Assembly (NCBI GenBank): GCA_038043285.1
Contig: JBBTCJ010000002.1
Location: 1 to 64,000 of the forward strand
DNA length: 64,000 bases
Source: JBBTCJ01 sp038043285
Lineage (GTDB): Bacteria > Planctomycetota > Phycisphaerae > UBA1845
Reading direction: 5' to 3'
Shown: piece after piece, positions 17,513 to 25,654 of the stretch
Layout of the letters: each line of letters begins with the position of its first letter
How positions within the stretch are numbered: the stretch's first letter is position 1
Program-made: the position numbers and the translations under genes
The notes under the pieces: generated by a model
What the model was told of the DNA's origin: nothing
What the model saw: the letters and a program-made list of their open reading frames with translations, nothing else
Databases searched by the model: none

Positions 17513-20113
17513 TTAACACTTTGAAAACCCGCACGCATCGCAGGTTACGCAACCTTCCGAAAAACGAAGCGGCTCCTGGCAATCTGGGCAACGTACCTTA
17601 AACTGAGTCTGCTGCCATTGAATCCCCAACGCATCCAGCCGCGAGGGAGGGACGGCTTGGCGAGGTCGTTCCGCCAACGCTTCAGTGGGTGCGGGTCCGT
17701 GCCCGTTCCCTTTTCTTCCGTTGCTTCCATTCCCCTGACCATTTCCGTTGGGGCTGGACACCCGCCCACTGGGATCGGAGGCCGAGTCACCGACCAGCAG
17801 GCACAACAACCCCCGCTCCTGCTTGGCCTGGACGTATTTTCGCAGCCCCCGGGCCAGACCATCGCCGAGGCTCATGATCTTCCCCTCCTTCGTGGAAACC
17901 TGAAGGCTGGAACCGATCGAATGAAGCTGGTTGATTACGTGGTGCAGGCTTCCTCCGGAGCGGAGCCACAGACTGATCATCCGGCAGATGGCCTCAAGGT
18001 CGCTGTTGGCGAGGTCGCCCCCCTTGCCAAGCTGCGCGAACACCTCAAGCTCCCGTCCGGTCTTGGGATCCACGGTGATGTTGATGTGCATGTTGCCGAA
18101 CGGCGTGAGTTGACGAACGCGAACGCCTGGAGCGATCTCGGGGAGGACCGCGGGTTCCAGCGGCTTCAACCCGGCCGAGGCTGCCGCGGGAGCCGCTTCC
18201 GCTGCGGCCTTGCCTCCCGCCGTATCGCCGCCCTTCAATGCCATCGGTTGCTGTTCACGACATCCGTTGCGGTAGACCGTGACGCCTTTGCAGCGCAGGT
18301 CGTAGGCCATCCGGTAGATCGTCTCGACGTCTTGCACGGTGGCGGATTCGGGAAAGTTGATCGTCTTGGAGATCGATGCGTCACAATGCTTCTGAAATGC
18401 CGCCTGCATGCGGACGTGCCACTCCGGGGTGATATCGTGGGCGCAGACGAACACGCGTTCCACGTCATCGGGTACGTCAGGAATTCCCGCGAGGGAGCCC
18501 TCCGTGGCCAGTCGCTCCATCAGTCCCTCGCTGTAGAAACCCTCGCGACGCGCCACGTTCTCGAAGACGGGATTGATCTCGACCATCGGAGATTGCCCTT
18601 CCGACTGTCCACGCAGGACGTTACGGAAGAACGCCAGGCTGTACATCGGTTCGATGCCGCCTGAGCAACCCGCGATGATGCTGATCGTTCCCGTCGGCGC
18701 CACGGTCGAGCACGTTGCGTTGCGCATCGGACGGTTGTATTTGGTGTCGTAGATGCTCCCCTTCCAGTTCGGGAAGCTGCCGCGCTGCTTGGCGAGTTTC
18801 TCGCTGTAATTGTGCGACTCGTCGTTGAGGAACTTCATGAACCGTTCGCCCCAACCTACGCCCACTTCGCTGTTGTAGGGCACGCCGAGTTTGTAGAGCG
18901 CGTCCGCGAAGCCCATGACCCCCAGGCCGATCTTGCGGTTGGCCTTGCACACCGCGTCGATCTCCGGGAGCGGGTACTGGTTCACGTCGATGACGTTGTC
19001 CAAAAACCGCGTGGATTCGTGGATCGTTTCGCGCAGCCCGTCCCAATCAACCGTGGGCACGCCGTGGTCCGAGTCGCGGACGAACTCCGCCAGATTGACG
19101 CTGCCCAGGTTGCAGGCCTCGTAAGGGAGCAGCGGTTGCTCTCCGCACGGGTTGGTCGCTTCGATGCGCCCGATGTGCGGCGTGGGGTTGTCTTCGTTGA
19201 TCCGGTCCATGTACACCACACCCGGCTCGCCGGTGCGGTGGGCGTTGCGCAGGATGATGTCCCACATGTCCTGCCGGGTGTAGAAATCCCCCTTGGGCAT
19301 CGGCTCGCCGGGCTTGATTTCGACCAGCGAACGAATGTCGTATTCCCAGATCTTCAGGCTCTTGGCCAGCAGGTAGGTTCGACCGGTTCGCGGGTTCCGC
19401 ACCACGTGCGGCGCGAGCGGATCGCGGATGAAAGACTCCATCCATTCGTCGGTCACCTTGACCGAGATGTTGTAGTTGTTGAATTGCGTGAGATCCTCTT
19501 TTGCGTGGAGGAACTTGAGGATGTCGGGATGATGAATGTACATCATCCCCATGTTCGCGCCGCGGCGGAAGGCGCCCTGCTGAATCGCATTGGTGGCCTC
19601 GGAAAACGCCCGCCAGAAGGAAATCGGTCCGCTCGTCGTCCCGCCCGAGCTCTTGATATAGTCGCCGGTGGGGCGCAACTCATCGAAGGCGAAGCCGGTT
19701 CCGCCGCCGGCTTTCTGAATCAGGGCCGTGTGCTTGATGGAGTCAAAAATTTCGTTGATGCTGTCTCGCACCGGGAGCACGAAACACGCGCTCAACATGC
19801 CCATCTCGCGCCCCGCGTTCATCAGCGTGGGGCTGTTGGGCATGAATCGCCGGCTCACCATCAACTGATAAAAACGCTCTTGCCACTCGCTGCGGACTTC
19901 CGGGTCGGGGTCGTAGTGCGTCTCGGCTTCGGCAATCGCGGAAGCAACCCGCCGAAACAACACCTGCATCGTTTCCGTGCAGCAACCCTGCTCGTCCTTC
20001 TTCAGGTACCTCGCCCGAAGGACACGAACCGCGTTTTCCGAAAACCCGAGGCTTGACTCCACGGCGTCGTCCATGACGCCCGCGCCACGATCCTTCATCA
20101 ACGTCTGCGACAT
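17513..20113 (-). CDS. nrdJ: Vitamin B12-dependent (class II) ribonucleotide reductase
   Basis: NrdJ reduces ribonucleotides to deoxyribonucleotides with adenosylcobalamin as radical generator, so it works with or without oxygen. The protein has the class II features in order: PNSPTLMNAG, MLSACFVLPV (active-site disulfide cysteine region), NPCGEQPLLPYEACNLGSVNL (radical and substrate cysteines, Asn, Glu), PTGTISIIAGCSGGIEPMYSL, and a C-terminal zinc ribbon and redox Cys motif (CPDCQEP...CDACGFSKC). Of the possible starts, ATG at 20113 was chosen because GGAGG lies about 12 bp upstream; it gives 866 residues, and a GTG at 20131 is an alternative. Two NrdR-like boxes lie about 240 bp upstream (20349-20395), so it is probably repressed by NrdR when dNTP levels are high. 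An intrinsic terminator follows. Confidence 0.97.
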   Translation of the reverse strand: MSQTLMKDRGAGVMDDAVESSLGFSENAVRVLRARYLKKDEQGCCTETMQVLFRRVASAIAEAETHYDPDPEVRSEWQERFYQLMVSRRFMPNSPTLMNAGREMGMLSACFVLPVRDSINEIFDSIKHTALIQKAGGGTGFAFDELRPTGDYIKSSGGTTSGPISFWRAFSEATNAIQQGAFRRGANMGMMYIHHPDILKFLHAKEDLTQFNNYNISVKVTDEWMESFIRDPLAPHVVRNPRTGRTYLLAKSLKIWEYDIRSLVEIKPGEPMPKGDFYTRQDMWDIILRNAHRTGEPGVVYMDRINEDNPTPHIGRIEATNPCGEQPLLPYEACNLGSVNLAEFVRDSDHGVPTVDWDGLRETIHESTRFLDNVIDVNQYPLPEIDAVCKANRKIGLGVMGFADALYKLGVPYNSEVGVGWGERFMKFLNDESHNYSEKLAKQRGSFPNWKGSIYDTKYNRPMRNATCSTVAPTGTISIIAGCSGGIEPMYSLAFFRNVLRGQSEGQSPMVEINPVFENVARREGFYSEGLMERLATEGSLAGIPDVPDDVERVFVCAHDITPEWHVRMQAAFQKHCDASISKTINFPESATVQDVETIYRMAYDLRCKGVTVYRNGCREQQPMALKGGDTAGGKAAAEAAPAAASAGLKPLEPAVLPEIAPGVRVRQLTPFGNMHINITVDPKTGRELEVFAQLGKGGDLANSDLEAICRMISLWLRSGGSLHHVINQLHSIGSSLQVSTKEGKIMSLGDGLARGLRKYVQAKQERGLLCLLVGDSASDPSGRVSSPNGNGQGNGSNGRKGNGHGPAPTEALAERPRQAVPPSRLDALGIQWQQTQFKVRCPDCQEPLRFSEGCVTCDACGFSKC

Positions 20114-20348
20114 CACTGATTGCGCCTCCACCGGCGTTCGTGCCGGTTCTTAGAATCGAAATTGAAAATGCCAGACTCAGCGAAACAACGGCCACGTCCG
20201 ACGATCGCCGAACCTGACCGCGCCGCAGGCCCCAACGGGCCGATCGACATCCGTCTGCTCCGAACGCCGAAAACCAACCCGCCAACCCCATCGGCCCGAC
20301 AGGGCAACCGAAAGTGTACACCACTTATCGGAGGTCGTCAAATGAAAA

Positions 20349-20395
20349 CCACAAGATATTGTATGTTTTCTGTTTGTTGGCCCAACATATTGTCT
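20349..20395 (-). promoter_or_regulatory. Two NrdR-box-like sites and probable nrdJ promoter
   Basis: Read on the minus strand, ATACAATATCTTGTGG (20349-20364) and AGACAATATGTTGGGC (20380-20395) match the NrdR consensus aCaCwAtATaTwGtgt at about 13 and 12 of 16 positions. Their centres are 31 bp apart (three helical turns), the usual spacing of tandem NrdR boxes. A TACAAT -10-like element (20358-20363) overlaps the downstream box and a TTGGGC -35-like element lies 16 bp upstream of it, overlapping the other box. Transcription from here would leave an about 235-nt leader before nrdJ. No cobalamin-riboswitch core was recognised in that leader. Confidence 0.7.
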
Positions 20396-20652
20396 TGAAT
20401 AGACTTGCGACTAAACTGACCACATTTGTCACAGGCGCAAGCGGAAGAATCTCGGTCCCTCGGCCCAGGGAACACGCCGGGGTAGGAGGTTCGCGCCCAC
20501 AGAATCTTCAGCAACGGAAATGCCGTTGTAGCACGAAATATACCCGCCTGACTTTATTTCTTCCGGACCGGATGATCCACGACGGGCGTCGAAGCACGGC
20601 GTCGGGTAGGCTCTGCACCCCGGGCCCGCCTGGATTCATGGAAAGGGTTCTC

Positions 20653-21825
20653 ATGAACCAACGCGTTATTCACGTGGAAGCCCCGCCGGGGTTTGTACTG
20701 AAGGCTACCGTGCTCAGCCACGGATGGCACGAGTGCGCGCCCATGAGCTGGTCGGAGGGCGGCCGCTGCTTTCAACTCATCGAGCGTGAAAACGACTGCG
20801 TGTTCCGGGTGTCGGTCTTGAAGTGCCCCTCAATGGCACTATCCGCGCCAAAGCCGAGGTCGCATCCCGCAGCTCAAAACCGACGCCTCTGCACGGCGAT
20901 TCCAATCCCCTCACCCCACCCTCACCCTCGAAAGAGGGGGAGAGGGCTGAGAGCCGCAGCCTTCTCATCCGACCCGCTCCCGTTGCGGGGCGGTGACGCA
21001 CCATGTGACGCGCTCAGGGTGCTGGTCGAGTCCCACGCTCTCGACGGACGATCGGACGACCCGGCGATCCACGCGATCATCTCGCGTCTTCGCATCACGC
21101 TGGGATTGGATCGGGACTTCTCGGAGTTTTACGCGCTATGCGCGGACCATCCGGCCCTCCGCGTCGCACCAACGATCGGTGCGGGGCGGCTCATCCGTTC
21201 GGCGTCGATGACGGAGAACATGCTCAAGGCCCTCTGCTCGACCAACGTGAACTGGACGCAGGCCGTGAAGATGATCAACCGCCTGGGGCAACTTGGTCCC
21301 ATCGTGCCGCACTTTCGCAACCAAAATGCTTGGCCAACGCCTCGGGAGATCCTTCGCGCCGGCGAGCGATACTTGAACGACATCTGCCGCATGGGCTATC
21401 GTAGCGAGTGCGTGCTCAAGTTCTGCCGCGACGTCTGTGACGGCAAGTTCGACCCCGATTCCCTGGACGCGATGGCCGCTGACCCGAACGCCGGGAGTGA
21501 CGAAATCGTCGCCCGCTTGCGCTCCATCCGGGGCATCGGACCGTCCAGCGCTCATTCCCTGCTGGGCTTCCTCGGTCGGCATGATCGGTTGTCCATCGAC
21601 AGCGCCACCGTCGCCCACGTCCGCGCCGTTCACACCAAGGGTCGCAAGCCAACGCTCAAGCAGATCGAACGCATTTACGCGCCCTTCGGTCGATGGAAGA
21701 ACCTCGTGTACTGGCTGGAAAGCTGGCTGAGGTGGTCGACGGCGAAGTCCCTGGTGCGCGAGGTGGGGACCGAAGCTGGGGCGGGGGCCGAGGTTTCAGA
21801 TTCTGCAGGAACGCGGGAACACTGA
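20653..21825 (+). CDS. HhH-GPD DNA glycosylase with a repeat insertion (OGG/AlkA-like)
   Basis: This 390-residue protein is a base-excision repair enzyme that should remove damaged bases. It has an N-terminal domain (MNQRVIHVEAPPGFVLKATVLSHGW), a helical domain with GRLIRSASMTENMLKALCSTNVNW, the helix-hairpin-helix with RGIGPSSAHSLLGFLGRHDR and the catalytic aspartate in SIDSAT, and a C-terminal end. The position of the catalytic lysine of OGG1 is occupied by Ser (GPSSAH), so the enzyme should act as a monofunctional glycosylase, like AlkA. Residues about 60-118 are low-complexity Pro/Arg-rich and match a palindromic repeat insert in the DNA (20830-21006). ATG at 20653 was chosen for the GAAAGG site 7 bp upstream. 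The longer frame back to 20314 lies over the nrdJ promoter and is not credible. Confidence 0.8.
   Translation: MNQRVIHVEAPPGFVLKATVLSHGWHECAPMSWSEGGRCFQLIERENDCVFRVSVLKCPSMALSAPKPRSHPAAQNRRLCTAIPIPSPHPHPRKRGRGLRAAAFSSDPLPLRGGDAPCDALRVLVESHALDGRSDDPAIHAIISRLRITLGLDRDFSEFYALCADHPALRVAPTIGAGRLIRSASMTENMLKALCSTNVNWTQAVKMINRLGQLGPIVPHFRNQNAWPTPREILRAGERYLNDICRMGYRSECVLKFCRDVCDGKFDPDSLDAMAADPNAGSDEIVARLRSIRGIGPSSAHSLLGFLGRHDRLSIDSATVAHVRAVHTKGRKPTLKQIERIYAPFGRWKNLVYWLESWLRWSTAKSLVREVGTEAGAGAEVSDSAGTREH
20830..21006. repeat. Palindromic repeat inserted in frame into the DNA glycosylase gene
   Basis: The stretch interrupts the conserved N-terminal beta domain of the glycosylase between VFRVSVLKC and ALRVLVESHAL, which are expected to be nearly adjacent. 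It contains GC-rich C-tract/G-tract hairpins, including a CCCTC-GAAA-GAGGG tetraloop hairpin (about 20927-20943) and CTCCCGTTGCGGGG. The length is a multiple of three and no stop codon is present, so the reading frame remains open. Comparable CTCCCC/GGGGAG palindromes occur at 14964-14989. Confidence 0.6.
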
Positions 21826-22062
21826 CCCACGGCGAACCGCAACTTTCAGGTCTCGTGGGCGGTTGTAGATCCGACGACCTTCAGGCCTCCGCTCGCCGCA
21901 GCCCGCGGCTCGTGCCACGCGGCGTGTCCTGCGCCCGTGGCCATACGCGGGTACAGGAAGTTACAACGCGGCACGGCTTGGCGCTGTGTGAAACGGCGCT
22001 ACAATAACGGGAGCGTCGCGTCGGGTGTACGCTCTCGGTACGCGAACGAGGAGGCGACGTGA
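21826..22062. other. Intergenic gap before nfeD
   Basis: This 237-bp stretch precedes the nfeD-nfeD-floA cluster and should carry its promoter. A GAGGAGG ribosome site lies at its end, about 8 bp before the nfeD ATG. No operator or hairpin was recognised. Confidence 0.4.
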
Positions 22063-23703
22063 ATGACAACTCGTAACCATCGAAAGCGATTCACGGCTCG
22101 ATTGGCATGGGGAGCACTCGTTGCGCTCTTCACGGCCCCAGTCTTCCCCCTGGGTGCGCAAGAGGCGCCGAAGACCACGTCCGATACAGCCAAGGCGACC
22201 GCGGCGATTCTCCTGTTTCACGACGAGATCACCGACGTGACCACGCAGAGCCTTCGTCGGCGAATCGACGAGGCCCGGCGGCGCGGGGCGAACCTCATCG
22301 TTCTCGACATGGACACTCCCGGCGGCCTGGTCACCAGCTCGATCGACATCGCCGACATGCTGCGGACGCTCACCGGCATTCGGACGGTGGCCTGGGTCAA
22401 CGACGACGCGTACTCCGGCGGTTCGCTGGTGGCCGTGGCGTGCGACGAAATCGTGATGGCCCGGTCGTCGCGAATCGGCGATTCCCAGGTCATCATGGGC
22501 GGACCGGAGGGCGTGGGCGCGGTTCCGAAGGATCTGCAACCCAAGGCCTACACGCCGGTGGTGCACGATTTCCGCATGTCCGCCAAGCGCAACGGATACA
22601 GCGAGGTTCTGGCGGAGGCGTTCGTCATCCCCGAGCGGGAGGTGTGGTGGCTGGAGAACTCCGAAACCGGAACGCGCGAGTTCGTTTTCCGCGACGAGAA
22701 GATTCGACGACTCGCCGACGGTGGTTCGGATGGGTCGGACGCAGCCGACCCACAAACAGTTGACGACTCGCCTCGGTCGCGGTGGAAGCTCGTGCAGACC
22801 TACCACGACATCGAGTCGGGGAAGGAACTACCGGTTCGTCAACCGGTCGTCGGTGACGCGGAGCTGCTGCTGATGTCCGCGTCGGAGGCATACGCCTATG
22901 GGTTCAGCAAAGGAATCGTGGACGACGAAAAGGAGCTGATCGCCCGCTATAACGTCGGGACGCTGTTTCGACTGGAGGCCACCTGGTCGGAGAATCTTGC
23001 GCATTGGCTAACGTCGATGCCGGTGCGCGGTTTTCTGTTGATGATCGTTTTTCTGGCGGGGTACATGGAGCTTCAGGCCCCGGGTTTGAGCGTCCCCGGC
23101 GCGGTCGCGTTGGTGGCCCTCGCCGTGTTTCTTGGAGCGCCGTACCTCACCGGACTGGCCAACGTCTGGGAGATCGTCATGATCGTCCTGGGGCTGGTGC
23201 TGATCGCCCTGGAGCTGTTTGTCATTCCCGGGTTCGGGGTCATGGGCATTAGCGGCGTGGTTTGCGTGCTCACGGGGATCATCGCGACGTTCGTTCCCGA
23301 CGAACCTGGCCGATCGTTCCCGACCCTGTTTCCGGCGTTGCCCGACACCATGGAGAAACTGAAGGCCGGAATCGTAACCCTGGCGTCGGCCACGGTGGCA
23401 TCGGTGATTGGAATGTTCATGTTAAGCCGATACCTGCCCAAGATGCCGCTGGTGCGCGGGCTGGTCCCCGCCAATCCGATGCCCTCGGACGTTCTGGTGG
23501 AGGATCCGTATCGCGGCGCGGCCCGCGTCGGTGACGTGGGACAGGCGGAGGGTTCGCTGCACCCGGCCGGGAAAGCCCGCTTCGGCGGGTTGCTGGTCGA
23601 CGTGGTCACGCAGGGAGAATACCTCGAAGGCGACGCGACAGTTGAGGTGGTGGAGCGGCGGGGAAATCGCGTCGTGGTCCGCGCGGTCCGCCAGAGTGGA
23701 TAG
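22063..23703 (+). CDS. NfeD-type membrane-bound serine protease-like protein (long form)
   Basis: The 546-residue protein has a signal peptide (about residues 1-32), a ClpP-like periplasmic domain (about 45-290, with TPGGLVTSS and the SGGSLVAVACDEIVMA nucleophile-loop region), four or so membrane segments (about 325-445), and a C-terminal OB-fold NfeD domain (about 490-546). Long NfeD proteins accompany flotillins (FloA) and may process membrane proteins in membrane microdomains. The start is firm: GAGGAGG 8 bp upstream of ATG 22063. It is followed by a short NfeD gene 7 bp downstream and floA, so the three are a likely operon. Between residues about 175-265 there is an insert rich in Asp, Gly and Ser. 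Confidence 0.9.
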   Translation: MTTRNHRKRFTARLAWGALVALFTAPVFPLGAQEAPKTTSDTAKATAAILLFHDEITDVTTQSLRRRIDEARRRGANLIVLDMDTPGGLVTSSIDIADMLRTLTGIRTVAWVNDDAYSGGSLVAVACDEIVMARSSRIGDSQVIMGGPEGVGAVPKDLQPKAYTPVVHDFRMSAKRNGYSEVLAEAFVIPEREVWWLENSETGTREFVFRDEKIRRLADGGSDGSDAADPQTVDDSPRSRWKLVQTYHDIESGKELPVRQPVVGDAELLLMSASEAYAYGFSKGIVDDEKELIARYNVGTLFRLEATWSENLAHWLTSMPVRGFLLMIVFLAGYMELQAPGLSVPGAVALVALAVFLGAPYLTGLANVWEIVMIVLGLVLIALELFVIPGFGVMGISGVVCVLTGIIATFVPDEPGRSFPTLFPALPDTMEKLKAGIVTLASATVASVIGMFMLSRYLPKMPLVRGLVPANPMPSDVLVEDPYRGAARVGDVGQAEGSLHPAGKARFGGLLVDVVTQGEYLEGDATVEVVERRGNRVVVRAVRQSG

Positions 23704-23710
23704 AGCTTCG

Positions 23711-24202
23711 ATGTCCGAACCCATGTTGATCCTGGTGCTGTTTGGCGTTGGCGTGCTGACGCTGGTGGCGGAGTTGTTCCTCCCCTCGCACGCGGTGCTG
23801 ACGATCGCGGGGTTGACGTTTTTGATCGCGGGGATCGTTCAAACGTACCAGCACTATGGGAACAAGGCCGGGACGCTCGCGGTGCTGGCGTGCATGGTGG
23901 CCCTGCCGATTTTCGCCGTGGTCGCGGTGAAGGTCTGGCCGCGGACGTGGATCGGGCGGAGGATCGCCCCGCCCAACCCGGTGCTCACGTCGCGTGACAC
24001 CAGCGTGCCGGTCGGCGAACTGGCCCACTTCGTGGGACAGGCGGGACGAGCGACTTCGACGTTGCGGCCGGTCGGCGTTTGCGAGTTCGACGGTCGAAGA
24101 ATATCGTGCGTGGCGGAATTCGGCATGATCGATGCGGGCAAGATGGTGGTCGCGGTCGGTGTATTGGGCGCGAACCTAGCCGTGCGGGAGAAGACCGCGT
24201 GA
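23711..24202 (+). CDS. Short NfeD-like membrane protein
   Basis: This 163-residue protein starts with ATG at 23711, 7 bp after the long NfeD stop. It has two or three membrane segments (about residues 5-25, 27-48, 56-78), a linker, and a C-terminal OB-fold region (about 95-160) with VGQAGRATSTLRPVGVCEFDGRRI, the NfeD core. The family is thought to partner the flotillin-like FloA. It has no protease domain, so it complements the long NfeD encoded upstream. Confidence 0.88.
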   Translation: MSEPMLILVLFGVGVLTLVAELFLPSHAVLTIAGLTFLIAGIVQTYQHYGNKAGTLAVLACMVALPIFAVVAVKVWPRTWIGRRIAPPNPVLTSRDTSVPVGELAHFVGQAGRATSTLRPVGVCEFDGRRISCVAEFGMIDAGKMVVAVGVLGANLAVREKTA

Positions 24203-24281
24203 TGCGTTCGGCCGCCGGCACGGCGATGAAAGCTTCCGCTGGATCCTCTGGCGAGTCGGGGCTTCGTCTCGAACCGAAACT

Positions 24282-24303
24282 CCGCGCGGGCTGAAGCCCG
24301 CGG
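24282..24303. repeat. Dispersed palindromic repeat, copy 1 (GGGCTGAAGCCC core)
   Basis: CCGCGCGGGCT and AGCCCGCGG flank a GA spacer, giving a near-perfect hairpin in the gap between nfeD2 and floA. The same 31-nt core, including the following CTCGGGAAA, recurs at 43906-43936. Confidence 0.75.
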
Positions 24304-24383
24304 CTCGGGAAAACGGCCTTCCGGTGTTTCGCGGACGGCAGGCGCAGGCTGATCCTCCGCAGTTCTTGGAAAGGTGAATCGAC

Positions 24384-25436
24384 ATGGATGTGACTTCGCA
24401 GGTCCTGGCGGCACAACCGAGCGAAAGCTCGTGGTTGGTGGCGATCGCGGTCCTCGCCGGGCTGATCGGGCTGGCGATCCTGGTCATCCTGGCTCAGTTC
24501 TTCAGCCTGTGGCTCCAGGCGTTCATGAGCAACGCGAGCGTGAGTCTTCTGGACCTGATCGGGATGCGTTTGAGAAAAGTCGACATGAGGACCATCGTGA
24601 TTTCCAAGATCCAAATGGTCAAAGCCGGGATCCACGAGATCACCACCAACGACTTGGAGAGCCACTATCTCGCGGGAGGCCGCGTGCCGAACGTGTCGCG
24701 TGCCATTATCGCCGCGAACCGGGCGGCCATCGACCTGGACTGGAAGAAGGCCTGCGCCATTGACCTTGCCGGGCGGGACATCATCGACGCGGTGAACACC
24801 AGCGTCTACCCCAAGGTGATCGACTGTCCCAGCGGGGACTCCGGTAGGTCGACGATCGACGCGGTGGCGAAGGACGGCATCCAACTGAAGGCCAAGGGGC
24901 GCGTGACGGTGCGCACGAACATCAAGCAACTGATCGGCGGGGCGACCGAGGAAACGATCATCGCTCGCGTGGGCGAAGGCATCGTGAGCGCCATCGGGTC
25001 CGCCGAGTCGCATAAGGCGGTGTTGGAAAACCCCGACCGCATCAGCAAGGCGGTACTTGCGAAGGGACTCGATTCAGGAACCGCGTTCGAGATCCTTTCG
25101 ATCGACATCGCCGACATCGATGTCGGCGAGAACATCGGGGCCAAGCTCCAGGCGGACCAGGCGGAGGCCGACAAGCGGCGGTTCCAGGCCGAGGCGGAGA
25201 AACGTCGGGCGATGGCCATCGCCCTGGCGGCGGAAAACAGGGCCAAGGTCGAGGAAAACCGGGCGCTGGTCGTCCTCGCGGAGTCGGAAGTACCCAAGGC
25301 CATCGCCGACGCGTTCCGCAAGGGAAATCTCGGGGTGATGGACTTCTACCGACTCAAAAATCTCCAGGCGGACACCGGGATGCGCGAATCGATTGGACGC
25401 CCTGACTCGCACGGTGAACAGAAACCACCGACGTAG
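24384..25436 (+). CDS. floA: Flotillin-like protein FloA (UPF0365 family)
   Basis: FloA organises functional membrane microdomains and is found with NfeD proteins. The 350-residue protein has an N-terminal membrane helix (about residues 18-40), an SPFH core (about 60-210), and the hallmark helical tail QADQAEADKRRFQAEAEKRRAM and later SEVPKAIADAFRKGNLGVMDFY. The ATG at 24384 follows a GGAAAGG site about 11 bp upstream. It is third in a cluster of two NfeD genes and followed by a proline-rich membrane protein gene in the same direction. The role in lipid raft-like domains is known for the family; its partner proteins here are inferred from the neighbourhood. Confidence 0.96.
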   Translation: MDVTSQVLAAQPSESSWLVAIAVLAGLIGLAILVILAQFFSLWLQAFMSNASVSLLDLIGMRLRKVDMRTIVISKIQMVKAGIHEITTNDLESHYLAGGRVPNVSRAIIAANRAAIDLDWKKACAIDLAGRDIIDAVNTSVYPKVIDCPSGDSGRSTIDAVAKDGIQLKAKGRVTVRTNIKQLIGGATEETIIARVGEGIVSAIGSAESHKAVLENPDRISKAVLAKGLDSGTAFEILSIDIADIDVGENIGAKLQADQAEADKRRFQAEAEKRRAMAIALAAENRAKVEENRALVVLAESEVPKAIADAFRKGNLGVMDFYRLKNLQADTGMRESIGRPDSHGEQKPPT

Positions 25437-25654
25437 CCGCCGCCAGCGCGGCAGCCGGCGTACTTGAGGATCAATGCCTGGACGGGCTAGTGACCCGACA
25501 CGCTGAATCCTGGGGGTGAAAAGGCCCGCTCGCTCACGCTCGCGGCTCTGTTCAAGCGGCCGGCCGCCGGGGAGCGACCTGCGGAGCCGGAAACACGATG
25601 GTCGTCAGAACGGGTTTGCCCGAAAAAACAAATGTGACGGAGCACTGAGCACTG
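25437..25654. other. Gap between floA and the proline-rich membrane protein gene
   Basis: This 218-bp stretch includes the repeat-like phrase CCCGCTCGCTCACGCTCGCG near 25526 and a GC-rich GCGGCCGGCCGC palindrome near 25556. No gene was recognised. Confidence 0.4.

Noticed and set aside
17330..17524. Small plus-strand frame after nrdJ
   Set aside because: It overlaps the nrdJ stop and has no ribosome site or family match; it lies in the 3' untranslated region.
18812..20056. Long plus-strand open frame (414 codons) opposite nrdJ
   Set aside because: It lies antisense to a well-conserved enzyme and its translation is His/Arg/Val-rich without family resemblance; it is a high-GC shadow frame.
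20132..20348. Possible cobalamin riboswitch before the B12-dependent nrdJ
   Set aside because: The conserved B12-box (GCCACTG) was not found in the leader; NrdR boxes explain regulation better.
20314..20652. N-terminal extension of the DNA glycosylase frame
   Set aside because: It covers the nrdJ promoter and NrdR boxes and has no family resemblance; a good ribosome site supports the ATG at 20653.
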